DNA of 64,000 nucleotides from Labrenzia sp. OB1. Lineage in GTDB: Bacteria > Pseudomonadota > Alphaproteobacteria > Rhizobiales > Stappiaceae. Of this stretch, positions 1-8,392 are shown in pieces. How positions within the stretch are numbered: the first letter of the stretch is position 1; each line of letters opens with the position of its first letter. The translations under genes and the position numbers were made by a program. The stretch spans positions 1 through 64,000 of the forward strand of contig NZ_JSEP01000014.1 in the NCBI RefSeq assembly GCF_001624695.1, read 5' to 3'. The notes under the pieces were generated by a model. That model saw only the letters and a program-made list of their open reading frames with translations. It was not told where the DNA came from and did not search any database.

Positions 1-279
1 GCCCATGGCGTGGTCATCCTTGATCAGGCCGGATGGCACACGTCAAACAAGCTCGCCATCCCGGACAACATCACACTCTTGCCTTTGCCACCCCGATCTC
101 CCGAACTCAATCCTGTCGAAAACCTATGGCAGTACATGCGAGAAAACTGGCTCTCAAACCGGGTCTTCAAGGACTACGACCAGATCGTCGACCTGTGCTG
201 CCGGGCCTGGAACACGCTCATCGATCAGCCATGGAAAATCATGTCAATCGGAATGCGTGACTGGGCGCATCGGTCCTGA
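1..279 (+). pseudogene. IS630-family transposase, C-terminal fragment cut by the window edge
   Basis: The reading frame is open from base 1 and stops at 277-279, so only the last 92 residues are visible. The fragment holds the C-terminal part of a DDE transposase of the IS630/Tc1-mariner group: an ILDQAGWH stretch with the second catalytic Asp, then LPPRSPELNPVENLW, where the third acidic residue (the Glu after NPV) sits, then a Trp-rich tail. Whether the gene is whole cannot be seen because the 5' part lies outside the window. It lies beside another, clearly decayed IS630 remnant and an IS110 copy, so a mobile-element scrap is likely. The following 138 bases to 417 hold no gene. Confidence 0.8.
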
Positions 280-417
280 ATTTTGTCGTTTGGTATTACA
301 CTGATCCGAAGCTCGGGTCGCAAAAATCACGGTTTTGCGCTCGATTTAAGTGCATCTATCCGTGTATGCTAGGTGTGGATTCCAAGAAGGTTGTTCATTC
401 GCTTTGAAGTCTTGAGA

Positions 418-600
418 TTAGTTGGGGACCAAGCTGGGCACTGAGTTCTGCAGGGAAGTCTTTTTTAAAAGCCTCCGGCGGATGCTCGTTACGGCCGAGG
501 GTTTGTGAGCAGGCAGGTTATCCATGACCACGATGTCACCCGGCGATAGGGATGGTACCAGTACCTGTTCGACATAAGCCAGAAAGGCTGCGCCATTCAT
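418..600 (-). pseudogene. IS630-family transposase remnant (decayed)
   Basis: Sixty residues read on the minus strand from an ATG at 600. The core [14 protein letters not shown] is the second-Asp region of an IS630 DDE transposase and [16 protein letters not shown] precedes it in intact relatives, so the real start lay further upstream. Translating 601-735 on the same strand gives scrambled scraps (for example a degenerate version of the PHGHWK region) spread over frames, showing frameshift decay. The C-terminal part with the third acidic residue is missing: the frame ends after about 60 residues. It is not the same subgroup as the fragment at 1-279. It is certainly inactive. Confidence 0.75.
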
Positions 601-830
601 CGCGCCAGCTTGATCAGGGACCTCCCCGGCGGATTTCCATCAGGGCCAGTGGCAAACGTATGCCGCACATATGAAAGCAACCGATCACCGCAACAAGACA
701 AAAACAGCTCTTGCCATAGGGGGCGTCCACATATGAATCAGATCTTACGCACGATGTGAATCCTATTTCGATTCCACGTGATCGGAAAAGCTTGTCTTAT
801 GATTTTTTCGGCTCATGAGTTCAGAATGAG

Positions 831-863
831 CCAGTGCAGGCCACTCCACATGGCCAGCACTGG
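831..863. ncRNA. Strong hairpin in the IS110 left end (candidate bridge-RNA element)
   Basis: Bases 831-837 (CCAGTGC) pair with 857-863 and 839-843 (GGCCA) pair with 851-855, leaving a seven-base loop and one A-A mismatch. The hairpin is 133-165 bases upstream of the ancestral IS110 start at 996. In IS110-group elements the non-coding left end upstream of the recombinase encodes a structured bridge RNA of this size range. The hairpin is seen; the bridge-RNA role is inferred. The rest of 601-995 holds no gene. Confidence 0.35.
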
Positions 864-995
864 CGGAAGCGGGATCGCGAAAGGCTTGGTCGTTGGGAAC
901 CGTGCTAGAGTTTGATCCGTTGCCGTCTTCGCCTTGGGCCTGAACGGATACGCAGCAACTGTAAGGCTCTGCATGACAAGCATAGGACAGCGAAG

Positions 996-1925
996 ATGAC
1001 GAAGGATAGCATCGGGATTGATATTTAAAAAAACCATTTGGACGTTGCCTGGCCGCGGGCAGACAAGAGCACCCGCTTTACCAATGACCGGGAGGGATTT
1101 GTGGCCCTCAAACGCTGGCTCGGCGCCGGCCTGCCTGAGCTTGTCGTCTATGAGGCGACTGGCGCGTATCATAGTGCGTTCGAGCTGGCGTTTTCCGGTC
1201 AGTTGCCGCTTCACAAAATCAACCCGCTTCAGGCGCGCCGCTTCGCTCAGGCGTGTGGACTGCGGGCCAAGACCGACAAGGTGGATGCGGCCATGCTGGC
1301 GGCAATGGGCGCAACGCTTGACATGGAACCGGACCCAGTTGTCAGCAAGGAGCACTATGAACTCAAAGAGCTGCAGATAGAGCGCACGGCGCTCATCAAG
1401 GACCGGACCCGTCTCAAGAACCGGCTCAAGACCCAAATTCTCGCCTTAACCCGCCGCCAGACCAAGGCCCGGCTGGCCCAGATTGAACGGCAGTTGAAAG
1501 CCATTGACGGCGAGATCGAAACGCGGATTGAACAGGACCGGCCACGCGCGCTCGACATCCTCAAGTCCATTCCGGGGATAGGCTCAACCACAGCCGCTGC
1601 GATCCTAATCGAATGTCCTGAGATCGGCTCGCTCGGGCGCAAGCAAATCGCCAGCCTGGCCGGCCTGGCGCCAATGACCCGACAGTCAGGACAATGGCGT
1701 GGCACGGCATTCATTCAAGGCGGGCGAAAATTCCTGCGCGACGCCCTTTATATGCCCGCCCTTGTCACTAGCAAATTCAATCCGGACATGGCGGCAAAAT
1801 ACAAAGCCATGAGAAGAGAAAGAAAACCGGAAAAAGTCGCCTTAACCGCCATCATGCGAAAGCTCATAGAACTCGCAAACACTCTCATCAAGCAAAACAG
1901 AACGTGGACACAAAAGCCAGCTTGA
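996..1925 (+). pseudogene. IS110-family transposase (DEDD recombinase) interrupted by a nonsense codon
   Basis: Reading from ATG 996 gives MTKDSIGIDI, then TAA at 1026-1028, then KNHLDVAWPRADK in the same frame through to the stop at 1923-1925, about 309 codons in total. The N-terminal domain is the DEDD RuvC-like fold: the first Asp is in GID before the stop, the Glu is in YEATGAY, and the last two Asp are in AKTDKVDA. The C-terminal Tnp_IS116/IS110/IS902 domain has the helix-hairpin-helix-like LKSIPGIG and the PMTRQSGQW region that carries the catalytic Ser. In relatives the stopped codon is Ser (DISKN), so a single C-to-A change would explain it. A restart at TTG 1038 would lack the first Asp. 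The element is probably dead unless another copy acts in trans. Confidence 0.85.
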
Positions 1926-1955
1926 TCAAAACGGATACTCTAGGAGTGTTCAAGA

Positions 1956-2219
1956 TTAAGCTGCGAGAGGCAGGTCGTAACCGGCAAGCTCTTGGAAACC
2001 TGCAGCAACGGCAGCCGCAGCGCCCTTATCTACACCCATTTCGTTGATGAACTCCATCTGCAGAGCAGGGGAGACTTCCGAAAAGAATGAAAATACAGGG
2101 GCGTTAAAGCTATCAACGCTGTTTATGTTCGTATTAGCGTCCGCAGTCATATCCACGCCGTAAGGCGCGTTGACAGTCGCTAGAATTTTGATTGCGGTAT
2201 TCATTATGCTCACAATCAT
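1956..2219 (-). CDS. Small hypothetical protein
   Basis: An open frame of 87 residues from ATG 2219; ATG 2204 (giving 82 residues, MNTAIKILATV) or TTG 2234 are alternative starts, and none has a convincing Shine-Dalgarno sequence. The product is acidic and Ala-rich towards the C-terminus (GAAAAVAAGFQELAGYDL) without cysteines, and begins with a short hydrophobic stretch that is too weak for a confident signal peptide. I do not recognise the family. It lies between the IS110 copy and tRNA-Ser in a stretch with lower GC than the rest of the window, so it may be an island gene. Composition looks more like a protein than a random frame, but confidence is modest. Confidence 0.4.
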   Translation of the reverse strand: MIVSIMNTAIKILATVNAPYGVDMTADANTNINSVDSFNAPVFSFFSEVSPALQMEFINEMGVDKGAAAAVAAGFQELAGYDLPLAA

Positions 2220-2234
2220 AGTGCTATTCAGCAA

Positions 2235-2579
2235 TTTTCACGTTAAAAATCAATGAATTTCGTCTCTTTGCCTGTGATCATCGGGGCATAGAACAGTACC
2301 CATGCCTGCCATGGCAATGATCATGACCGCCATGCCTCTCAGCATGGCAGCCTTGCCGATGGTATCCCAAAAGTGGCTCAAGGCTGCACCTTGCTGGTAC
2401 GAAATGTGGGAACAAACGCGGGTGAAACTGTCGGGGTTTTGCAGGAAGACTGCTGTAAATCCCTGTTTGTTCACTGCGTGTTCTTACAAGAAGTTGCGAG
2501 GTCGGGTGCAGTGGAAAAAACATTCAGGGGCAAAAAAAGCCTTGAAGCTCAGGGCTTTTGTTCGTAAACGGAACGAACC
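2235..2579. other. Intergenic stretch upstream of tRNA-Ser without a convincing gene
   Basis: Several frames of 64-125 codons are open here on both strands, but they overlap one another, start at weak codons, and one runs straight through the tRNA. I see no recognisable domain in any of them. The stretch should hold the tRNA promoter. Confidence 0.5.
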
Positions 2580-2669
2580 GGAGAGGTGGCCGAGTGGTCG
2601 AAGGCGCTCCCCTGCTAAGGGAGTAGGCCCGGAAGGGTCTCGAGGGTTCGAATCCCTTCCTCTCCGCCA
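2580..2669 (+). tRNA. tRNA-Ser (anticodon GCT)
   Basis: A full cloverleaf with a long variable arm, as in serine tRNAs. The acceptor stem pairs GGAGAGG (2580-2586) with CCTCTCC (2659-2665), followed by discriminator G and an encoded CCA (2667-2669). The anticodon stem is CTCCC/GGGAG at 2607-2611 and 2619-2623 with loop CTGCTAA, placing GCT at 2614-2616, which reads AGC and AGU. The T-arm has GGTTCGAATCC. Five T residues follow directly. The mobile-element debris to the left is upstream of the 5' end, not at the 3' end where integrases usually attack. Confidence 0.97.
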
Positions 2670-2839
2670 TTTTTCATAAAGCAGTAGTGTTTCTGGAACA
2701 GCTTCCTTGCCATGGGACGCCAGACCGAGTGTGCTGAAATCAGCTTGCAGGTTTAGATTGGTCCCTTGGGAGGATGTGCTCCAACGGACGGTCGCTGTGT
2801 GGACCTTGGTGAATGCAAGACTTCCCGCGTCAGCACCGA

Positions 2840-3628
2840 TTAGACCTTGGACAAAAAGTTTCTAATCTCGCTTGCCGTCAGGTCTGGCCGTTCCATGGGC
2901 GCCAGATGGCCAGTAGGCAATTCAACATAGGATGCGCCCTTTATGGACGCCGCAAGCGACCTCGAATGCGCGGGGGGCACCATGTGGTCGTGGGTTGCGC
3001 CAATCACCAAAGTCGGGGTGACTATTTTCTTTACAGCATCACCGACGTCCAGCGTCAGATCGACTTCGACCTGACGGGCCATGCCAAGCCAGGCTTGCGT
3101 TTCAACTGTCTCCCGCATGGCTTCATCAACACCCTCAAAGCCCCATGAAGACAGGGCATCCGGACTGATGCCCGTCAGTAAAACGAGCTTGGCCATCGCT
3201 TCACGTTCCGATGCGATCAGGTCACGCCAAAGTTCGAACTGGATCTTCAGGCGGGGATCCAACCTCGCAAATCCGGCAATCAGAATGAGGTTACTTATCC
3301 GTTCGGGGTGATCTGCTGCAATACGGACTGAAATGGCAGCACCAAGCGAAAAACCAACAATGGCGAAGCTGTCGACGCCGACATGATCGACGACCGCCAA
3401 TATCTGAGACGCCAGATACTCCACCGTCAGCTCGCGCCCGTCATCCCCGGTTTCACCCGACCCGGTGTAATCAGGACGAACAACGGTGTAGTCTTTCGAC
3501 AGTTCCTTTGAGATGCCGCCCCAGTTCCCCGCACCATCCCCGCCGGTGCCATGTACCAGCACCACTGCCGGACCAGTTCCCTCTTGGCGGTAACCGACGT
3601 TTACACCGTCAAATGTCGTGAAATGCAC
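2840..3628 (-). CDS. Alpha/beta hydrolase
   Basis: A 262-residue single-domain alpha/beta hydrolase, the usual length. The nucleophile elbow is GFSLG with Ser94, the oxyanion-hole HG is at residues 26-27 (LVHGTGG), and the acid and base are probably Asp214 (GATHDH) and His241 (PTGHLAP). There is no signal peptide, so it is cytoplasmic. The start is a GTG at 3628 preceded by GGAG eight bases away. Substrate cannot be read from sequence; haloperoxidase-like esterases and lactonases share these motifs. It is divergent from a MerR regulator, and its promoter has the stretched 19-bp spacer typical of MerR-activated genes, so induction by that regulator is likely. Confidence 0.85.
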   Translation of the reverse strand: MHFTTFDGVNVGYRQEGTGPAVVLVHGTGGDGAGNWGGISKELSKDYTVVRPDYTGSGETGDDGRELTVEYLASQILAVVDHVGVDSFAIVGFSLGAAISVRIAADHPERISNLILIAGFARLDPRLKIQFELWRDLIASEREAMAKLVLLTGISPDALSSWGFEGVDEAMRETVETQAWLGMARQVEVDLTLDVGDAVKKIVTPTLVIGATHDHMVPPAHSRSLAASIKGASYVELPTGHLAPMERPDLTASEIRNFLSKV

Positions 3629-3663
3629 TGCTCAACTCCTTGGTTGTCTCGCGGTGCCAACAG

Positions 3664-3694
3664 GTATAAACCTTGACAGTACTGTCAGAGTCAA
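3664..3694 (-). promoter_or_regulatory. MerR-type promoter of the hydrolase with a 19-bp spacer
   Basis: On the minus strand a -35 TTGACT (3689-3694) and a -10 TTATAC (3664-3669) are separated by 19 bp rather than 17. The spacer holds the perfect palindrome TGACAGTACTGTCA. This geometry is the hallmark of promoters that MerR-family proteins activate by untwisting DNA. The predicted transcription start lies about 28 bases before the hydrolase GTG. Confidence 0.7.
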
Positions 3695-3711
3695 GATGGA
3701 TCGAGAACGCT

Positions 3712-4068
3712 ATGAAAATTGGCGAATTGTCCAAACGCACAAATGTCTCGGCGAGGATGTTGCGCTACTATGAGGACGAACAATTAATCAGCCCAACGCG
3801 CCGCGCCTCCGGATATCGCGACTATAGCCGCGAGGATGAACAGGTCGTGAAAACAATTCGTATCTTGAGCGAGGCCGGATTGAAGCTCGATTTCATACGC
3901 CGTTTTTTGCCTTGTTTGCGGAGCGAAGGACCAATCCTGCATCCTTGCCCGGATTTAATGTCGGCGATGGAGCAGGAAATTAGGGAGCTTGACGCGCGTG
4001 TCGCCAAATATCGTAAAAGCCGCAAAATATTGGACGGATACTACAAAGAGATGCGCGCAGAGGCTTAA
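3712..4068 (+). CDS. MerR-family transcriptional regulator
   Basis: The regulator starts at ATG 3712 (MKIGELSKRT); an upstream in-frame start at 3673 would run through the operator and is unlikely. It is 118 residues. The winged helix-turn-helix is at residues 1-70 (ELSKRTNVSARMLRYYEDE, then GYRDYSRED), followed by a dimerisation coiled coil at about 75-115. Between them is LPCLRSEGPILHPCPDL, with two Cys that could act as a redox or effector site; a similar pair occurs in the other MerR protein of this window. It should bind the palindrome in the shared divergent region and control the hydrolase and itself. The effector is unknown. Confidence 0.85.
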   Translation: MKIGELSKRTNVSARMLRYYEDEQLISPTRRASGYRDYSREDEQVVKTIRILSEAGLKLDFIRRFLPCLRSEGPILHPCPDLMSAMEQEIRELDARVAKYRKSRKILDGYYKEMRAEA

Positions 4069-4137
4069 TAGCAAGCCCGATAAATAAGAACCTATTTGAC
4101 CAAGAGATGAGAGCGTTCCGCGAGAAATGCCAGCCGC

Positions 4138-5538
4138 TCACCTGAGTGGGGAGCTGGCATCCTGAACGGGCGCATGTCCCTGGTTGGCATCGCCCAACTG
4201 GCGCAGGGGAATTCCGGCGATGACGTTGCTTTCGATTGTCGCGAGGTTTCTGGATTTGGTTTCCGGCAACCAGACAAGCGAAATGACCAGCGAGCAGACA
4301 CAGACCGCCGCGAAGATCAGGAAGACTCCGTCAAGCCCGATGGAGGAGACACCGCTCAGGAAGACGAAGGCAATCAGCGCGTTGAACAGCCAACTGGTGG
4401 CCGAGGCGACCGAGATCCCGGTTTCCCGGATGGTCGAGGGAACCAGTTCGGACATGAGGACATAGGGAAGGGGGCCGAGGCTGACGGCAAAGGCGCCGAT
4501 ATAGACGCACAGGGCGATCAGGCCGAGAATGGGCAGGGACCAGACCTGGGCCGCGACAACGCCGAGAAGGCCGATGACCATGATGAGGGATCCGAAGATG
4601 GCAAGTGGCCTGCGCCCCAGCCTGTCGACCGTTGCGATGGCGACGACAGTTGCAATCAGATTGATCAGGCCGAGGCCGAAAGTGGCGCCGAGGGCGGCCG
4701 TTCCCGGCGAGAAGCCCAGGTCGACGAAGATCGCCGGGGCATAATAAAGAATTCCGTCGATGCCGCTCAGGTTCTGCAGAATGAACAGGCCACAGCACAA
4801 GGTCAGGACAGCCGGGGTCGATCCGATGCGCAGTGTTTTCCAGAGGGACAATGCCGGCCGTGCGGACCCTTCTGCGACGGGAACCCGTTCAAGGCCAAGG
4901 GATGCGGAAACAGATTCCGCCTCGGGATGTCGCCCGACCCTCGCCAGCCAGACCGGGCTTTCCGGCACCATCAGCAGTGCGGCAAATCCCGCCACGGCGA
5001 TCACGCCACCAACGCCTATGCCATGGGCCCATGCAGCCGGGTCATCTATCAGAAGCGGGACGGTATAGGCGGCCAGTATCCCCATGGTGACGGCGAGCTG
5101 GAACAGGGAAACGACACTTCCGCGAAACCGGGCCGGTGTCGCTTCACCCGCGTACATCGGTCCTGCCATGGAAGACAAACCCACAGCCAGACCGATCAGA
5201 ACGCGCGCGGCGATCAGTCCGGGCAGATCGGGATGGGTGAGGGTGAGGCCGTACCCGGCGGCCGCAAGCCCGAAGGCCGCCAGCAGCGTGATCCGCCGCC
5301 CGAATGCGCGCGCCAGCGGGCCGGCGGCGATTGCTCCCAGAAAGCAGCAGAACACCAGCGAAACGGTCACATATTCCTTGCCCCCGGTGCCGAGGGAGAA
5401 TTCGCGGCCGATTTCGTCCAGCCATCCCGCAATGCTGGCCGTGCTGTAGCCGAACAGCAGGCCTGCGCAAATTGTCAGGAAGGACACGCGGCCTACCGCC
5501 AGGTAGAGCCGCGTGCCGGTGACTTGAGTGAGTGTCAT
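4138..5538 (-). CDS. MFS transporter, sugar-porter family (last gene of operon)
   Basis: A 466-residue twelve-helix major facilitator of the sugar-porter type. Family marks are GRR after the second helix, PESPVWL after helix 6, GRRP in the matching loop of the second half, and PETK after helix 12; a Q-x-x-S-G-I-D stretch in helix 7 (ILQNLSGIDGILYY) is where sugars and inositols bind in relatives. It is probably a proton-coupled uptake carrier for a sugar or cyclitol. Its ATG overlaps the stop of the upstream MFS gene by four bases (ATGA), so the two are translationally coupled. Two related carriers side by side may act on substrate and product, or one may export. Confidence 0.85.
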   Translation of the reverse strand: MTLTQVTGTRLYLAVGRVSFLTICAGLLFGYSTASIAGWLDEIGREFSLGTGGKEYVTVSLVFCCFLGAIAAGPLARAFGRRITLLAAFGLAAAGYGLTLTHPDLPGLIAARVLIGLAVGLSSMAGPMYAGEATPARFRGSVVSLFQLAVTMGILAAYTVPLLIDDPAAWAHGIGVGGVIAVAGFAALLMVPESPVWLARVGRHPEAESVSASLGLERVPVAEGSARPALSLWKTLRIGSTPAVLTLCCGLFILQNLSGIDGILYYAPAIFVDLGFSPGTAALGATFGLGLINLIATVVAIATVDRLGRRPLAIFGSLIMVIGLLGVVAAQVWSLPILGLIALCVYIGAFAVSLGPLPYVLMSELVPSTIRETGISVASATSWLFNALIAFVFLSGVSSIGLDGVFLIFAAVCVCSLVISLVWLPETKSRNLATIESNVIAGIPLRQLGDANQGHAPVQDASSPLR

Positions 5539-6872
5539 GCCGCCGCGGCGGGGCTGTGGCGCATTTCGATCTCTTCAAGACTGACGCCCTTGGTTTCAGG
5601 AGCGTAGAACCAGGAGAAAATCGCCCCAAGGGTGCAGAAAATTCCGAACAGAGCGAAGGTTGCCACCGCGCCGAAATGAGCCAGAACCACCGGGAACGAA
5701 AACACCACGATGAAGTTGCAGCTCCAGTTCGCGACCGAGGCCATGGCCATGCCCCGGCTGCGCAGCGCCAGCGGGAACAATTCGGACATATACAGCCACG
5801 GCAACGGCCCCAGGCTGACCGCGAAGAAGGCGATATAGGCAAACAGACCGGCCAGGGCCAGTGGCGCCAGCTCGGGCTTGTCGGCCTGCATGGCGTAGGC
5901 GATCACCGCAAGGCTGAGCGCGGTGCCGATGAAGCCCAGAATCAGCAGGGGGCGGCGGCCAAAACGGTCGACGATGAACATGGCGACGATTGTCATCAGA
6001 ACGTTCACCACGCCGATACCGACGGTAGCGGCCAACTGGGTGCTGGAACCGTCGAAACCGGCATGTTTCATGATAATCGGAGCATAATAGATAACGGCAT
6101 TGATGCCACTGACCTGCTGGAAAACAAAGGCTGCGATGGTGAAAATCACCAGCGGCCGGACGTTTTCGGTCAGGAATGCGCTCCAGCCCGGTTCGGCGAC
6201 TCCGGACGCTTGCGTGCGCTCGATCTCAGTGACGACATGAGTGGCCTCTTCCTTGGACAGATCCGGCTGAACAAGGCCGATGACCTTGATTGCCTTGTCA
6301 TGTGAACCGTTCATGGCCAGCCAGCGGGGGCTCTCGGGCGACAGGGCTATTCCGATCAGGGAAACCAGTGCAGGTACCGCACCGAGCGCCAGCATCCATC
6401 TCCACGCACCAAGCGGTTCAAGGACCAGATCCAGAAGATAGGACGAAAGAATGCCGACCGTGATCATCAACTGAAAGGCCGAAACCACCGCGCCCCTGTA
6501 TTTCGCCGGGGCGAGCTCGGCCAGGAACATCGGGGCCGCCAGGGCGGATGCCCCGATGGCAACACCCAGCAACAGACGCGCGGCGACGAGAAACTCCAGG
6601 CCCGTGGCCAAACCGGCCGCGACCGCGCCGATCGCGAACAGGACCGAGCACAGTATCAGCACCTTGCGCCGCCCAAGACTGTCGGCATACATCGCCGCCA
6701 GGATAGCTCCGGCGACAGCCCCCAACGGGACCGCGGCCGTCATGAAGCCTTCACCGGTCGCCGAGATGTCGAAAGTCTTGGTGATCAGGGGAAGAGCCCC
6801 GGCGATCACACCTTCATCGAAGCCGAACAACAGGCCGAACAGCGCGGCCAGGGAAACCAATCGTAAGAGCAT
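5535..6872 (-). CDS. MFS transporter, sugar-porter family
   Basis: A 445-residue sugar-porter MFS protein paralogous to the next gene downstream. It has GRRK after helix 2, PESPRWL after helix 6, QQVSGINAVIYY in helix 7, GRRP in the second half and PETKG after helix 12. The QQ-x-SG-x-N motif in helix 7 is the classical sugar-binding signature and is better kept here than in its neighbour, which reads QN-x-SG-x-D. The helix-1 FGFDEGVIAGA segment also matches the family. It starts 18 bases after the GMC oxidoreductase stop. The difference in helix 7 between the pair suggests different substrates. Confidence 0.87.
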   Translation of the reverse strand: MLLRLVSLAALFGLLFGFDEGVIAGALPLITKTFDISATGEGFMTAAVPLGAVAGAILAAMYADSLGRRKVLILCSVLFAIGAVAAGLATGLEFLVAARLLLGVAIGASALAAPMFLAELAPAKYRGAVVSAFQLMITVGILSSYLLDLVLEPLGAWRWMLALGAVPALVSLIGIALSPESPRWLAMNGSHDKAIKVIGLVQPDLSKEEATHVVTEIERTQASGVAEPGWSAFLTENVRPLVIFTIAAFVFQQVSGINAVIYYAPIIMKHAGFDGSSTQLAATVGIGVVNVLMTIVAMFIVDRFGRRPLLILGFIGTALSLAVIAYAMQADKPELAPLALAGLFAYIAFFAVSLGPLPWLYMSELFPLALRSRGMAMASVANWSCNFIVVFSFPVVLAHFGAVATFALFGIFCTLGAIFSWFYAPETKGVSLEEIEMRHSPAAAA

Positions 6873-6890
6873 TCAAGTCATCCTTCGGGT

Positions 6891-8381
6891 TCAGGCCGAC
6901 AAGCGCGCGTAGACGCCTTCGGCATGGCGCAGAGACCATGCAGTGATCGTGAGATAGCTGTTGGCCGACCCCTGTGACGGCCATGCGGCCGCATCGGCGA
7001 CAGACAGGTTGGGCAGGCGCCAGAACTGACCGAAGGAGTTGGTCACCCCGGCATCTTCTTCTTGTGACATGCGCAGCCCGCCAATCTCGTGCAGGGCTGC
7101 TCCCAGCGGATTGACCTGGGTTCGCAATAGCTCCGCGTCGAGGGCTTCGGCGACTTGCGGCAGGAAGGCGTCCATTTCGCTCAGGATACGCTTGTCGCCG
7201 TCGCTGCGGTCGGCAATGACCGCGTATTGGCCCATGTCTCCGGGGCCGTCTCCCTGGCCTTTGGTCAGTACGACTTCATTTGTTTCCGAGGATTCCCCGA
7301 CACCGAAGCAATAGGCCAGAAGATACAGGCCGTCGGGGTCGCAATCGAGCCAGACGGTGGCATGATAGGGGGTGTACCAGGTTTCGGCGAACGGCCCCTG
7401 GATCTGGATGTGATAGGGGCGTTCCTTGGTCGGCGGGATAAAGGCGTAGATCGGCTCTTTCAGCGGCTTGCGCAGTTTGAACAGTCCCTGGATGAACTGG
7501 TGATCGGCGATGTGGGTGCCGACATCCGGATGCAGGTCCTTCAGACCCGACGCCAGGGCCAGACGGGTCGACTGGATCGCGCCACCGGCAAATGTGTAGT
7601 GCCGGGCGACCAGCCTGAAACGCTTTTCATCGCCGGTTCCCTTGACGATCAGGCCGGTGACCGTGTTGCCGTCATGGTCGACCCGCTCGGCGATCGCGTC
7701 GGGAACCAGAACGATCCGTCCGCGCTCCACATCGCGGGCCAGAAGCCCGCTGCGGATCAGACGGTCGGAAGAACTGTCGAAGCCGCGTGGCATATAGCCG
7801 TTACGGGGCTCCTGGGTATCGACGCCGGTCGAGGCGTGCACGGCTTCAATTCCCGCGTCATTCAGGCGGTCGAGAAATCCCTGCTGCGCCTCACCCCGGA
7901 AAAAGGCCGGCCGGTCCGTGTTGGGCCCGGAGACGTGCATCAGGTTCTCGGCCTTCCGGTAGTAGGGCTCGAACTCGTCGTAGGTGACGGGCCAGTCGGC
8001 GAAATCCCATTCCGTAAAGCGCGGGGTGCAGCCACCCCAGAACAGCGTCCTGCCGCCGACCGTCGACCATGCGTCGCTGTTCAGGGGCGGAGACACGGTT
8101 TCGTCGAAATCGGCGCGATCCGTCCAGGCGGTTCTGTAACGCACAAGATTGTGGATCTGCGGCGTCAGATCGCTGCGGCTGCGGAAAGGGGTGGAACCGA
8201 CATGGCTCGGAAGCACGAATGGCCCGGCCTCAAGGATCACGACGGACAGGCCCTTGTTGGCCAGCTCTATGGCACTGGTGACGCCCGCCGTCCCCGATCC
8301 CACGATCAGGACGTCGATACTTGTTGTGGCTTTTGCGATGGAAAACAGGTCGGAGGTCAGGACCGAAGACAGAGATTTCAT
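6891..8381 (-). CDS. GMC-family FAD-dependent oxidoreductase
   Basis: A 496-residue glucose-methanol-choline oxidoreductase. The Rossmann FAD motif is VGSGTAG at residues 28-33 with Glu51 at the end of the second strand. VGGRTLFWGG near residue 110 is the flavin-contacting segment, and the C-terminal GMC_oxred_C domain contains ALHEIGGLRM (active-site His) and the closing SANSYLTITA (Asn). There is no signal peptide, so it is likely cytoplasmic or membrane-associated and may pass electrons to a carrier. Relatives oxidise sugar or cyclitol hydroxyls to ketones. It lies 11 bases after the aminotransferase gene, which would suit an oxidise-then-transaminate sequence. Confidence 0.88.
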   Translation of the reverse strand: MKSLSSVLTSDLFSIAKATTSIDVLIVGSGTAGVTSAIELANKGLSVVILEAGPFVLPSHVGSTPFRSRSDLTPQIHNLVRYRTAWTDRADFDETVSPPLNSDAWSTVGGRTLFWGGCTPRFTEWDFADWPVTYDEFEPYYRKAENLMHVSGPNTDRPAFFRGEAQQGFLDRLNDAGIEAVHASTGVDTQEPRNGYMPRGFDSSSDRLIRSGLLARDVERGRIVLVPDAIAERVDHDGNTVTGLIVKGTGDEKRFRLVARHYTFAGGAIQSTRLALASGLKDLHPDVGTHIADHQFIQGLFKLRKPLKEPIYAFIPPTKERPYHIQIQGPFAETWYTPYHATVWLDCDPDGLYLLAYCFGVGESSETNEVVLTKGQGDGPGDMGQYAVIADRSDGDKRILSEMDAFLPQVAEALDAELLRTQVNPLGAALHEIGGLRMSQEEDAGVTNSFGQFWRLPNLSVADAAAWPSQGSANSYLTITAWSLRHAEGVYARLSA

Positions 8382-8392
8382 GGATTTAAGCC

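Noticed and set aside
1021..1040. Programmed frameshifting or slippage rescuing the IS110 stop
   Set aside because: The TAA comes before the A-run and lies in the main frame; a TTTAAAA slippery heptamer is not in the required phase, so slippage would not bypass the stop.
2250..2679. Overlapping short open frames on both strands before tRNA-Ser
   Set aside because: They overlap each other, use weak starts, and one runs through the tRNA; no domain or composition supports any of them.
4174..5607. A long plus-strand frame opposite the MFS gene, and similar frames at 10522-12225 and 15850-17175
   Set aside because: All are complements of membrane-protein genes, with charged low-complexity translations and no domains.
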